A stretch of DNA of 64,000 nucleotides, taken from Sipunculus nudus (taxonomy: Eukaryota > Annelida > Sipuncula > Golfingiida > Sipunculidae). The position numbers and the translations under genes are program-made. This document shows, one piece after another, positions 35,166 through 45,440 of the stretch (position 1 is its first letter; the number at the start of each line of letters is the position of its first letter). Location of the stretch: positions 54,012,917-54,076,916 of the forward strand of contig CM049319.1 in the NCBI GenBank assembly GCA_026874595.1, given 5' to 3'. The notes below the pieces were generated by a model that did not search any database, was not told the origin of the DNA, and saw nothing but the letters and a program-made list of their open reading frames with translations.

Positions 35166-37480
35166 TGTTCAAAGGTACCCAATTGTATAAACCCAAAGAT
35201 TGAGGGACCTTCTTAGAAGTTTGCCAAAGCAATGACGGATGAGACCATCCGTCCATAATATTATTGTATACTATAAAGTCGGTGTCAGTACATACACGAT
35301 AATAATAATTGGTTTCCTCTTTTTTAACAACTAATTTAATCACAACTCTTTTCTATAATACTTTAGAGGGAAAAAGACCCCTCTCTAAAGAAAGATAATG
35401 CCTTGTCAAAAAGGCCATATTCTTGTAACAACAAAATAATATCAAATATATAGCCGGAACGGCATGAATTTGGGTTCAATAAATACAGTTCAGCTTCAAA
35501 AAGATCTGGAAACATGGGTGAAACGGACTTAATTGGCATAATCCGTGAAAGAAAAGTAATTTACTTTTATAAATGAAAGCACGCAACCGCGGCATACCTA
35601 GCACTGATATAAATTTGTCAGAACGTATCCAGATGGGAAAATTTTGGATTGATTTTAAACAGAACCTATGCATACGTTCCAAAGCTAAATAATCCCTCTC
35701 GCGCATGTTGTGTCAAATTTCACTGCACCCGTACAGTGCACGTTGTATAACCATGCCTTTATTCAGACTGGAGCCTGTAAGAGGATTTAAACCGTTTGGA
35801 CTAACATCGGCTCCCGAAAGTGAAAAGCGCGTACCCCTGCATTTGTTACAAGAATCTTTTGTGCAGTCATCTGGTTTGAAGAGAAAATACAAAATTACAT
35901 CCAGATGTTTTTGAGTATGGATTGTCGCTAATTAAGAGTTTCCCAGCTGGAATCTGAAATATTTTTTTTGTCTATTTATCTTTTAATTAAATATCCATTA
36001 ACAAGTATATGAGTAACATATATCTGGCATCCGTTGAAGGGCAGTGGGTGATATGGCCACAAAAGAACCATCTCCGTCCTGAGACGTACGCTCTTTACAC
36101 AGCGCTTTAACTATAGGCCTACTCCTTAAATCGTAAGTGTTGTTTGTTATGACCTTGTATCCTGAATTGCTACACCAGAGGGGAGCACTGTATTTTTGTC
36201 CAATCAGATGAGACCTTGTGCTGGAAGACACAGCCAAGCGAAGAATACACGGAGCCAATCATGTTCATTTCGTTTTGAGTGACAGCTTATCGCCCCGGTA
36301 ACCGTCTGAACAGGCCACAGGCTCAGAGAGAATTGCCTCAGACGTGGTTTGCTTAGAGCCTTAGGGCACATAGGATGCCCGGCCGGTGAGTTGTAATTCA
36401 AACGAAACGTAACAACAAAGGCTGCATGCACACCTCACTGGCTGGTTTCAGTTCTGCAGACAACAGATAAATGGCTACGCTAACACAGTCAATAATGTCA
36501 TTATCGAATCGGTCGATGATGCGAGAATACAGAAGGAGCAATTAAAATTCGACCGTAAACTCTAATCAAACGGCGCTTGAAGTGCAGCTATGGGCGGTGC
36601 CAGGATGCCTATCGAGTGTTTGTTTATTGGCATCTGGTTGGCTAGTCGTCACATCATACGCACCTTTTTTTTCAGCGGACAACGTACCGCCATCTGGTGT
36701 CTAAATATATCATAAACGGTCAAAGCTGGCAGCGTGAAAATCCGTTGCTTCTTTAGAAGCGCAAGATTTCCGCTGCCTCGGGAGCGTAGCTGAGACGGTG
36801 ATCCTACACAAGTTTCGGCAACATATACACCAAAACCACTCTGTGGAAGTTCTTTAAGCAAATCGTCAAGATATAACATACATATAAATGGCGACAATAC
36901 ACCTCCTTGTATGATGGACTGACAAATTTTAAACCATCTATTTCTAACTTTATCTAACAAAACTGCACTCTCCATATTTTGATAACAATTAAACAATTCT
37001 CTCCAAGCCTCACTATTCAATCCAAAATTATATAATTCTAAAAAAAAATGATCCATTAATCCAAACTGAATCATATTCTTTTCTACTATCGAGATAAGCT
37101 CCGAATACCTTTGAGTTGCGCGCCATATTATAAAGAATACATTCTTTAAGCATGAATGAAGCATTTATTGCGGACAATAAGGTTGGTAAGCACACTGCGT
37201 AGGTCAGGAAAGGTAATTCCAGGATCTAATATCCAAGACTAGATCCTTTTCGAAATAACACGTTCAAATTCCTCATATAAGACAGGTAGGAGTGTGATGC
37301 CTCTATTATCATCAAGTGTATCATGTTGCTTTTGAGGATTGTTTAAAAGAGTGACAATTAAACCCTTTGACATTTCAAGTGGTATAAATTTCAGGTGCCA
37401 GATAATATTAAACAATTGATGAATATGTTGATAAATAATCATGACCTTCAGCTTTTTTTTTGGTAATTTGAGTTAATTCA
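35166..37480 (-). pseudogene. Degenerate non-LTR retrotransposon (LINE-B), reverse-transcriptase and C-terminal parts
   Basis: Read on the minus strand from about 37480 down. The finger region carries DDNRGITLLPVLYEEFERVI (37317-37258). After a deletion and a frame change it continues with the palm motif QGGVLSP (about 36908-36888), then LYLDDLLKEL and GFGVYV. The frame is broken by a 702 bp insertion (36087-36788), then resumes with VAISPTALQRM. Later fragments match the usual LINE C-terminal region: LALERMHRFCLKSIQNFP (35681-35628), then SDKFISVLGM and WSHPSLLWQTSKK. Multiple stops and frameshifts show that it is dead. RGITLLPVLY and the QGGVLSP box resemble Jockey/CR1-type elements, but the clade is not settled. 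The catalytic YADD box is not intact. Confidence 0.8.
36087..36788. mobile_element. 702 bp element with 8 bp target duplication, inserted in LINE-B
   Basis: The ends TACGCTC (36087) and GAGCGTA (36788) are inverse. CTGAGACG occurs at 36079-36086 and again at 36790-36797, one base beyond the right end. Both ends match the 92 bp element at 18376-18467. The interior around 36205-36330 (GAGCCAAT then TTTGAGTG.CAG and GGCCACAGGCTCAGA) also matches 55090-55145, so part of the interior is itself a dispersed repeat. No transposase was found. Confidence 0.78.
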
Positions 37481-37535
37481 CTGACTTTACAATTTCTGTA
37501 TATGCATATTTCTTATGCATTCCTATCAATATTTC

Positions 37536-39840
37536 TTTTTTTTTCTTCTTCTTTTTCTTTTTTTTTATTACAGATACAATGTACAAGATTACAATATGTA
37601 TACAAACATATTCAGCAATACAATAGCCACATAAGGATAACTTGATAAAGGAAAACAAGATCACAATACACAAACATAAAAAAATAGAATACAGTTATTG
37701 ATTTACATGTACTCTTGACATAAGTACAAAATAATTTCATTATAAGCCCCCAACAGTTGCCCGTCAGGTGGTGGAAAATTCTATACTAGTACATGGAAAA
37801 GTGACTGTATGATATTTACTTGATAGCCAGTTGATCATATAACAATCTAATTCTTCATACTGAATCATCTGAACACACATCTTTCAGTTTACCCCATTTG
37901 GTATAATGTTTGACTAATATATTTTTATCGAAAGCTATATGTCTTTCAATAACCTTTATTTCGTTAACCTTCTAATAAACACTGGAAACAAGGGAAAAAC
38001 ACTGTTCTCTCTCTGTATGTATAATACATATTTAAACAACATAATAATCTGATTTAATAATAAATTACTCATATCACATGGGACAATACCATATAATATA
38101 ATATCCTGTGACAGTTTAGGTTAATGAATATCATATGTCTTCAGCCAAGTTTACACTTTGAAATAAAATGTCTTGGCTACAGTACATTAAAAAAATAAAT
38201 GAGATATGCTCTCACTGGAAATAAAGCAAAATGAACACCTAGCGGTTTCTTTAATTTTCCATTTATATAGCTTTGTATTAAGTGGAATATAATTATTCAG
38301 TATTTTATATTGAAATTCCCTCATATAAGTGTCCATCGTAGTTTTGTAAATACATTCATACACATCTTTCCAACTGTTTTCAATTAATAATCTTATTGAG
38401 AGTGTTCCAGTTAATTTGAGCTGTAGGGGTTTCACTTAATATGTTGATTAACGCACCGTAGATTTTCCTGGAAGTAATTCCATCGAGAGATACGTGTCCA
38501 TTTAAAGTCAGTATTGTATCTTCATCCACAGGAGTGGTTCCTTCTTCATCACTGATAAAATGGTATTTCCACTGTTGAGGTATAGCTTCTCTCAGGGCTG
38601 CCCAATACAAATAGTCCAAAGAATTCTGCATTATATCATCATATGTTTTCCATTGTCCTTCATCATCCAAAAGATCCTTAATACAATATATACCTTTACT
38701 GTGAAGGCTCTTATTATATATTGACCTACTGTTCACTGTGATATATTTATTATTCCACATACATTGGTAAACAACCTCATCATTTGACTTTGGTTCGACA
38801 GATACGTAAGATGACCAGTCTTCAAAACATTTTATATAAAAATAAGGTTATGTTTCTTAACTTAAATTCAATTATTTTTTTAATTATAGATAACTGGTTA
38901 CTAAGAAGACGCTAAATCCACATAAGTCTCAATATCAGTTAATTGTATTCCACCATTTTCGTATTTCTCAATTATAGTATTATATTAAACTTTTTGCTTA
39001 TTCCCTCTCTAAATAAAATCACATAGAAGTCTTTTCAGTTTCTGCATTGTGGTCTTCGGCGGGATCAAAATATTTGTGATATATAGCATCTTTGAAATGG
39101 CTAGCGTTCGCGCAACCTATGCTCTTCCATATACTGACAAATTCCTACTTTTCCAAATCGACAATGTTGTGGCTAAGTTATTTTCATCTCTGATAAAATT
39201 AATCTTATGTACTATGTCTTTATTATAAGAAAAGTGAATTCCAAGTATTTTCATTGATGTGCTTGTAAGATTAATCCAGTTCAGTTCATACAGGCTCAAT
39301 ATCATATGTTTTAAAGACCCTATACATGTAACCTCTGATTTTGGCCTTCAACCATCTGCGTCATATTCAGTTAGGTGCACATTAAAGTCACCTCCCCATA
39401 TAACATCAATGTTTAAATCATGGTTCATTTTCAATATTTCTTCTAAAACCTTGTAAAAAAAGTTAACCTGTTGTTTTTCATAATTTTGTGCACATGTATT
39501 AACCAGAATAAACTGCAGACCATCAACTATACATTCAATTATAATTTATCGTCCCTTATTATCTATACATTTATTATTCTCGTTAAATTCAATATTTTTG
39601 CCAAATGAGAGTGGCTACCCCACAGGAGTTTGTGCTCACATGAGAGAGAAAGATTTTACCACCCCATTGGTTTGACCAGTTATTTTCATCTTGTTGTCCA
39701 CAGTGACATTCCTGTAGGAAGCAGATTCCATGGTATGGGTTATGTTTTACCAACCAGTTAAATATTTGTCTACGCTTGATATAATTTCTTATCCCTCGTA
39801 CATTCAAGGAGAGAATTTGAATTTGGTGATTAACTGCCAT
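37536..39840 (-). pseudogene. Degenerate non-LTR retrotransposon (LINE-A), endonuclease and zinc-knuckle parts
   Basis: Read on the minus strand. It begins at 39838 with an apurinic-type endonuclease N-terminus: ILSLNVRGIRN, then CFLQECHC and GVATLIW. After frame breaks come FILVNTC and GGDFNVHLTEYDADG (about 39390-39346). An internal deletion removes most of the reverse transcriptase. The text resumes with the thumb-like MKILGIHFSYN (39254-39222), an extended linker (38760-38380) and a C-terminal zinc-binding domain with FQYKILNNYIPLNTKLYKWK and CSFC (about 38323-38220). An A-rich tail on this strand (T-rich 37536-37568) would mark the 3' end. The endonuclease and GGDFNV box point to the L1/Tx1 side of the LINE tree. 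It is a dead copy. Confidence 0.8.
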
Positions 39841-40189
39841 GTTGTTTATAAATCGGATTTACAATATTCATTGAGATGGGGTATTTCATACAAAAGTACA
39901 TAATCTTGTGAAACTTTAAATTAATGAAAAAGGTACTTCCCTTTCTGCTTAGTTTCAGAAGATTTCCAGTTCCAGGGGAATGCTTTAACTCCCTGCTAAT
40001 TTTGAAGTGTGTGTACCCAGTATTTAAGCTGTAAAATTGACTTAAATGGCTCAGCACAACAAGGTAGGTGTGTGCTCCTCCTATCAATATTTCTGTTTAC
40101 AATGTCAACTGTATTTTTGTTGAAAAATGTTCATGTTCCGCAGTTGAGAAAAGCAGTGAGTGAAAGAAAGTGTTTCAGACAAATATTTT

Positions 40190-40295
40190 GGCCTGGACCC
40201 CCCCCTTCTGGACCTCGGGACCTTTAATTAGGCTTTGTCATTAGCCCTCCTGGGTTGGACCCCTCCTTTATCTAAATTCTAGATCCGCCCCTGGA
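40190..40295 (-). repeat. Fragment of the GGGGCGGATCC family
   Basis: Ends AGATCCGCCCCTGG and contains CCTGGACCCCCC and TGGGTTGGACCCCTCC, like the other members of this family and like parts of D1. Confidence 0.5.
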
Positions 40296-40299
40296 AAGT

Positions 40300-40860
40300 A
40301 TATCAAAATGATCAGCCAAAATGAAATGCAAACAAAAGGTGTTTCCTTGAAATGTAACAAATTTTGATTTTAAAGTTTGACAGTTGAGACAAGTAGTTCC
40401 GTCCCTCCCCAAACTATAAGAGGTTCGTTTTGAGTAGAAACGACCTAAGGGAAAGTTTTTTAAAGTGTTACGGAACCTAATATAAACAGATCACGTATGC
40501 GTGATGAACACAAATTTTGTAATGGAGATTTTAAAAAATCAGATTCTGTAACACTAGACAGCGTGAAATGTCTATAGGGGAATGAATAAAGAAGTCAGTG
40601 TTTTTTTGTTAACAAATAACTACGTGTATAATTTATTCTTAAAACAACCCTAACATTACAGTACACTAAATCAATACAATTACTCAGTACAATAACAGTA
40701 TAACATCAAATCAATATAATCACACCGCCTTATAAACAAAGTGCACAGTACTTGGATACCATCACCGTCACAGGGACAAGTTCTTTTAAATGTATACGCA
40801 TATACGCGCACATGAAAACACTCCTTTATGAATGGTTTAGGCTGTGTGACCTGTGTCAGT
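40300..40860. other. Unassigned intergenic DNA
   Basis: No gene, RNA or paired repeat was recognised. Confidence 0.4.
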
Positions 40861-40924
40861 ATACATTGGCGGCGAAACAAAATTTTCATTGGGGGCCCAA
40901 AAGTAGACCAGTATATATATATGT

Positions 40925-41007
40925 ATTCTACCCACATTCACCTGATGATCGGGTCGCATCCCGTGAAGCGGACTGTTGTGAATTAACAGTGTTGTTTTTC
41001 TTCAGAG

Positions 41008-41091
<84 letters not shown>
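40925..41091 (+). repeat. Dispersed repeat D3 copy 1 with a (TA)n tail
   Basis: The stretch CACATTCACCTGATGATCGG...GTGTTGTTTTTCTTCAGAGT runs straight into about 80 bases of (TA)n. The inverse of the same unit, including the microsatellite junction, is at 44891-45015. Confidence 0.75.
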
Positions 41092-41093
<2 letters not shown>

Positions 41094-42230
41094 TGTGTTT
41101 ATGAATAAAAACTGCTGAATAACTCACTTAAAAACTTTTGCAATCCTGGTGGTTGAAACGGTCTATGGATCACAAAAAAAAATTACCTGCATGGACGTTA
41201 CTTCCTCTAAGAGTCGCACAGCTGGCAATTGATACATTTTTTAATAAGTTCGCCTTAGCTGGAGGCTGCGCCCCTCGAGGTCGCTTGGGCGAGACCCAGT
41301 TCAGACATTTGATATTGCCGCTTGTACATCACCACTGTTTAGTGTAACTTATGATCACTGCTTATAAGGACATTATATATACTTCTAATCGGTATGTACA
41401 TGAATAGTGAAAACACTGTGGCGAAGGTTACCGAATGTTACATATCCCTTCGATATTTAAAAGTTTCTTAGATTTAGGATGAATAGCTAAAGGTCATTCA
41501 CCTTTAAGCTGAGATATCATAATTTTATCTTTAAGTGGAATGCCTCTAGTTTTCTCAAAGAATCTTCCAGGGCTCTCACACTGCGTATATATGACTTATA
41601 CCATGATTTATCATAGGTCTCCCGGTAAAATCTGGGTATTCTACAAAAAATGACGCATTTAATGACCCGAAGCTATATTTGTTTATGAGAAGTTAGCATA
41701 GGCCTATGCTACAAATAGCATGAATAAACTTCAAATTGTTGCTAAAGATATAACCATTATTATGAGATAAAAATAATTTAAATCGGGGCAGCAATACATA
41801 CAGAAAAAAATAGCTGCAAATGTTACAATATCCTTATATTTCCGTTGTCTCTTTCTCTCGGATCCTTAATTCAAAACAGCGTTATTCTGTAGGCCTAACC
41901 ACTTTTCCATTTATATAGATTTTGTTTTCCACGTTGTCACAGCGGTGAAAGTTTATTAAGATGATATTTTTGCTTGATTTTTCCTGACCGTTTTGTTTTT
42001 AATACCAAAATTTGGATATAAAAGTATGTCCACCAAAAAATACTCGGCAGCGTTATCAGACTTTTACCGCGCAGCACATGAACAGAAACCACTTTGCTGA
42101 TGCCGGGAGCAGCGTTTATTAGAGTTCTGGAAATGATGTACACATAAACCATAATTAAATTGAGTAACTGTCATTTCAGTGTTGTCTGTTAATCATTAAA
42201 CGGTTAGAAAATCACCGTATGTTTATTTAG
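41092..42230. other. Unassigned intergenic DNA
   Basis: Contains two TAGGCCTA palindromes (41699 and 41890) but no recognisable gene or repeat pair. Confidence 0.4.
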
Positions 42231-42231
42231 C

Positions 42232-43034
42232 CTCGACACCGTTACACTTGCGAAAAATTTACCGTCACATATAACTCCTTGAAAATGGCTTCCTCTTTTT
42301 GCTCCAGTAGTGATAACTCGTGCTGCCCTCTTAGGGACTGTATGGAAGTAATTTTTGTCCTGCATATGACGAATAGATGACAAAATCTCAGCACCGTTAC
42401 CCCTCGAAACCGTTTCCTGCATGAAAAATAACGGTGTCGAGAGCAAGGTTACGGTGTCGAGAACTTGGTATTAAATCCAAATGATTTAAATAGAATTTGA
42501 AACATATTTTTGGGCTAAATGTTTTTTAAACATTTGCGTTTCTTCAATTCAAACAGGTATTTGCTTGTTTTAATACATAATACTGGTATTCCAGTAGTCA
42601 CTACGGTTATTTTTACTTCAGAAGCTTGACACCGTTACCTATGCTCAACACCGTTATCTATGCTCAACACCGTTACCTAGAGGATTTAAAGCCATGTTTT
42701 TTTTTATTTTCTGTGCTTTCAAAAAAATTAACAAGGTATTTTGACTGAAATTCTGAAGGTAGATGTACCAAAGAACTTTGTCCAGTAAATCCCTGAAAAT
42801 GCATCGTTCTTGAAACAAAAAAGGAACAAAGACAATTTTTTATTTCAAAAGTTAAATTAAAAAGAAGAAAATATGTTCTTTTTTACACACCTTTTGTAAA
42901 AATTAATAACTATAATTTATGGTTTGATTTAATCAAAGGCTATTAATTTTGTTTTATCGAAAATCACATAAAATATAGTGAAAACAATTTCAGAAATGTG
43001 ATAATGAGACTTTATTTCGTGTTACGGTGTCGAG
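42232..43034. mobile_element. Candidate DNA element bounded and filled by motif CGACACCGTTAC
   Basis: CTCGACACCGTTACAC at the left (42233-42248) is the exact inverse of GTGTTACGGTGTCGAG at the right (43019-43034). Between them the same motif recurs as GCACCGTTAC (42391), CGAAACCGTTT (42405), TAACGGTGTCGAG (42429), GTTACGGTGTCGAG (42448), GACACCGTTAC (42628), AACACCGTTAT (42647) and AACACCGTTAC (42666). No coding sequence is seen and no target duplication could be assigned. The layout is like transposase-binding subterminal repeats. Confidence 0.55.
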
Positions 43035-43213
43035 AGAAAGGTTCATATTTTCCCCTTAAATAGACTATTAAAAAAAGGAAATTAAAAAGTGTACTACTTG
43101 CATTATTCTACAATTCAAAAAGTATGTTTCTACATATTAAGTTTTGTTACATCAAAATCAAGATTAAATAAATCACCAAGAAAACCCTTAAAATGCGACG
43201 TTTTCTATAGAAA

Positions 43214-43286
43214 TTATAGTTTAAGCTATAAGGAGTTACCAGGGCAGTCAGTGTGGTTAAATATCGGACCCATCCGCGTGTATATA
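43214..43286 (+). repeat. Repeat R1, left copy (left part)
   Basis: It begins TTATAGTTTAAGCTATAAGG and matches 44668-44742. It is interrupted at a TA dinucleotide by the 43287-44090 element and continues at 44091-44111. Confidence 0.8.
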
Positions 43287-44090
43287 CAGTAGAGCGCCGT
43301 TTTTCCGAAAGCGTCGGGGGACAAGCTTTTTGTTCGTATAAAACGAACATTCGGAAATGCGGACAAGGGTCTAGCGGCAAGTAAGTACGACTAAATGATT
43401 AATTTAATGCCATTTTACCCGAGAAACACGGTGTTTCTTTTCGATATTCGTAATTGACCACCCTGACGTATAAAAAATATTGGATTATTGCTGAGCATAA
43501 TTAGGAAAGATCAGTCTAACCGGCATTTAAGGATACGTGCGTGCTCATCAAATTCACTGGAGGGAAAGGTCGAATGACATCGCCAAGGAACACGGTGTTT
43601 CTTATCGATCTACGTAATTGAAGACCGGGACATTTAAAAGGTGCTCGAGCACAAGCGTTTAATGAATTAAACCTCACCAATGCTGATGCTATGGAAACTG
43701 CTCAGTTATTTGGCATGGCATCCTGTCCCAAGCCGACGAACACTGCTTGCTTGAGTACAAACGAGATGTGATTGATAACGCACAAGTGCTCTTGGATAAA
43801 CTGCTCAGTCGCTTGCTAGGGGTACAGGGAGCCGAGCGTTGCGGGGCTAGCTGTAGTTTTCACACCTTTGCCCCGGCGACAACATCAGCCCAGAATTAAT
43901 TAATTAGGGCCACCACTTGGCTTAACACATGACTGCAGGCCGTGTGACATGTAATTACAATACTCATTTTAGATATTCACATACTTGAAATGTATTTCGG
44001 AAATACGAATACATTTTCGGTTCCCCATTTTAATTTTCGGAAAAACGAATTTTCGGAAATTCGGCATTCGGAAATACGGCGCTCTAATGT
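43287..44090. mobile_element. Tc1/mariner (pogo/Tigger-like) element, 804 bp, TA target duplication
   Basis: The left end CAGTAGAGCGCCGTTTTTCC and the inverse of the right end, CATTAGAGCGCCGTATTTCC, are terminal inverted repeats that go on into CGAA. TA lies on each side (43285-43286 and 44091-44092). The uninterrupted R1 copy at 44733-44745 shows the empty site with a single TA, which proves the insertion. CAGTAGA.C.CCGTTTTTCCGAA ends are typical of pogo/Tigger elements. Internal open stretches are too short to call a transposase, so it is non-autonomous or decayed. Confidence 0.85.
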
Positions 44091-44111
44091 ATTCCCTATT
44101 TGGAAACTGTT
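44091..44111 (+). repeat. Repeat R1, left copy (right part)
   Basis: TATTCCCTATTTGGAAACTG then TT, identical to the end of the right R1 copy (44740-44760). Confidence 0.8.
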
Positions 44112-44112
44112 A

Positions 44113-44670
44113 ACAGGCAGATAGATATGTACACATTAACTTGAAAATAATTTCTTATGTGTGTTACCACGTACTGTTGATACCATTGACACCACTGACC
44201 ATGAATCATGGTTTGTGGTTTCACAGCCTTCACGCTTTGCTGTTAACTCTCTGTTTAGTGTCAGCGCCACTGAAATCTGATAAATGAGGCCGTGATATAC
44301 AAGGTAACAGAAAACATGACCTCAGGACTCAGAATTTCAGTGGTGTTGTATCACTATTAAAACAAACAACAATTTGAGCACTGATTTTTTGCCTGATTTT
44401 TTTTGTTAAATTCATGAAAGCTTGTATTTTTGTTTATCTGTTGTGAAACAGTAATGTGTTACACTTATCTAATCGGAGAGTAGTACTTTCCGATTTACAA
44501 GTTTATTATTAGCTGCCTGCACTGCAGCGACAAAACATCTTAAATCACTTTAACCGGATACTGTTTCATGGCCTCCCCATATAAGTGGTGTTTGAGCAGG
44601 ATATGATCATATTTTCTAGAAAAGGCAGCTTTTTTATCAGTTGCAAGGACAGTGTGACATTGAACTTTTA
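44113..44670 (+). repeat. Repeat R2, copy 1, flanked on both sides by R1
   Basis: Runs from ACAGGCAGATAGATATG to GACATTGAACTTTTAT and matches 48897-49497 with few changes. No open frame of note. R1 borders it directly on both sides here but not at the second copy. Confidence 0.85.
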
Positions 44671-44760
44671 TAGTTTAAGCTATAAGGAGTTACCAGGAAA
44701 GTCAGTGTGGTTAAATATCGGACCCATCCGCATGTATATATTCCCTATTTGGAAACTGTT
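44668..44760 (+). repeat. Repeat R1, right copy (uninterrupted)
   Basis: Same orientation as the left copy, 93 bases, with a few substitutions (CCAGGAAAGTCAG against CCAGGGCAGTCAG). It holds the empty TA target of the pogo-like element. Confidence 0.85.
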
Positions 44761-44852
44761 CCTGCAAGTTGACTTGCACAACAGCTAGCTGTCATGCAAG
44801 TGAATTTGTATGTAGGCCTACATTTAAAACAAATTAAGGAAATAGGCCTACA

Positions 44853-44855
<3 letters not shown>

Positions 44856-44933
<78 letters not shown>

Positions 44934-45015
44934 CTCTGAAGAAAAACAACACCGTAAATTCTGTAAATTCACTACAGTCTGTCTACGGGATGCAACCCGA
45001 TCATCAGGTGAATGT
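44856..45015 (-). repeat. (CT)n-(TA)n microsatellite and dispersed repeat D3 copy 2
   Basis: A (CT)n run (44856-44891) and a (TA)n run (44892-44931) are followed by ACTCTGAAGAAAAACAACAC...CCCGATCATCAGGTGAATG. That is the inverse of 40925-41011, including the same junction with (TA)n. Confidence 0.8.
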
Positions 45016-45440
45016 TGTTAGAAGGAAGCTAACGGCGTGGTTTGAAAAACAGAGACTTTCCGAGATTACGAGATTATGCTTTGTGCGTATTTGGGGGGGG
45101 GGGGGGGAACATTTAATGACTGACACTGATCCTATTGTCCTCGGGGGCACAATAGGATTGGGCGGTACACGTGCGATACTGGAACATAACAGGGCACATA
45201 GGTTTATTGTGGTTTTAATGTTTATATTTAATACAAAGATATTTTACCAGGAAGCCCATTAGCAAGTAAGCTGATATTTAATAGGGTTCTGGGTACAGTT
45301 ACATTTCCGTAAAAAGCCAAATATAAAATGTTGCATTTACATACTTTATCCATGAAACACTGTATTATACATCACATGTATCAAGTATAACATGTGGAGC
45401 GATTTATGTCTTCATCCTGGAGGGTGGAAAATTAACATGT

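Noticed and set aside
43214-44760. R1-R2-R1 as a true LTR retrotransposon
   Set aside because: R1 lacks TG...CA ends, no primer-binding site or polypurine tract was seen, and R2 occurs alone elsewhere.
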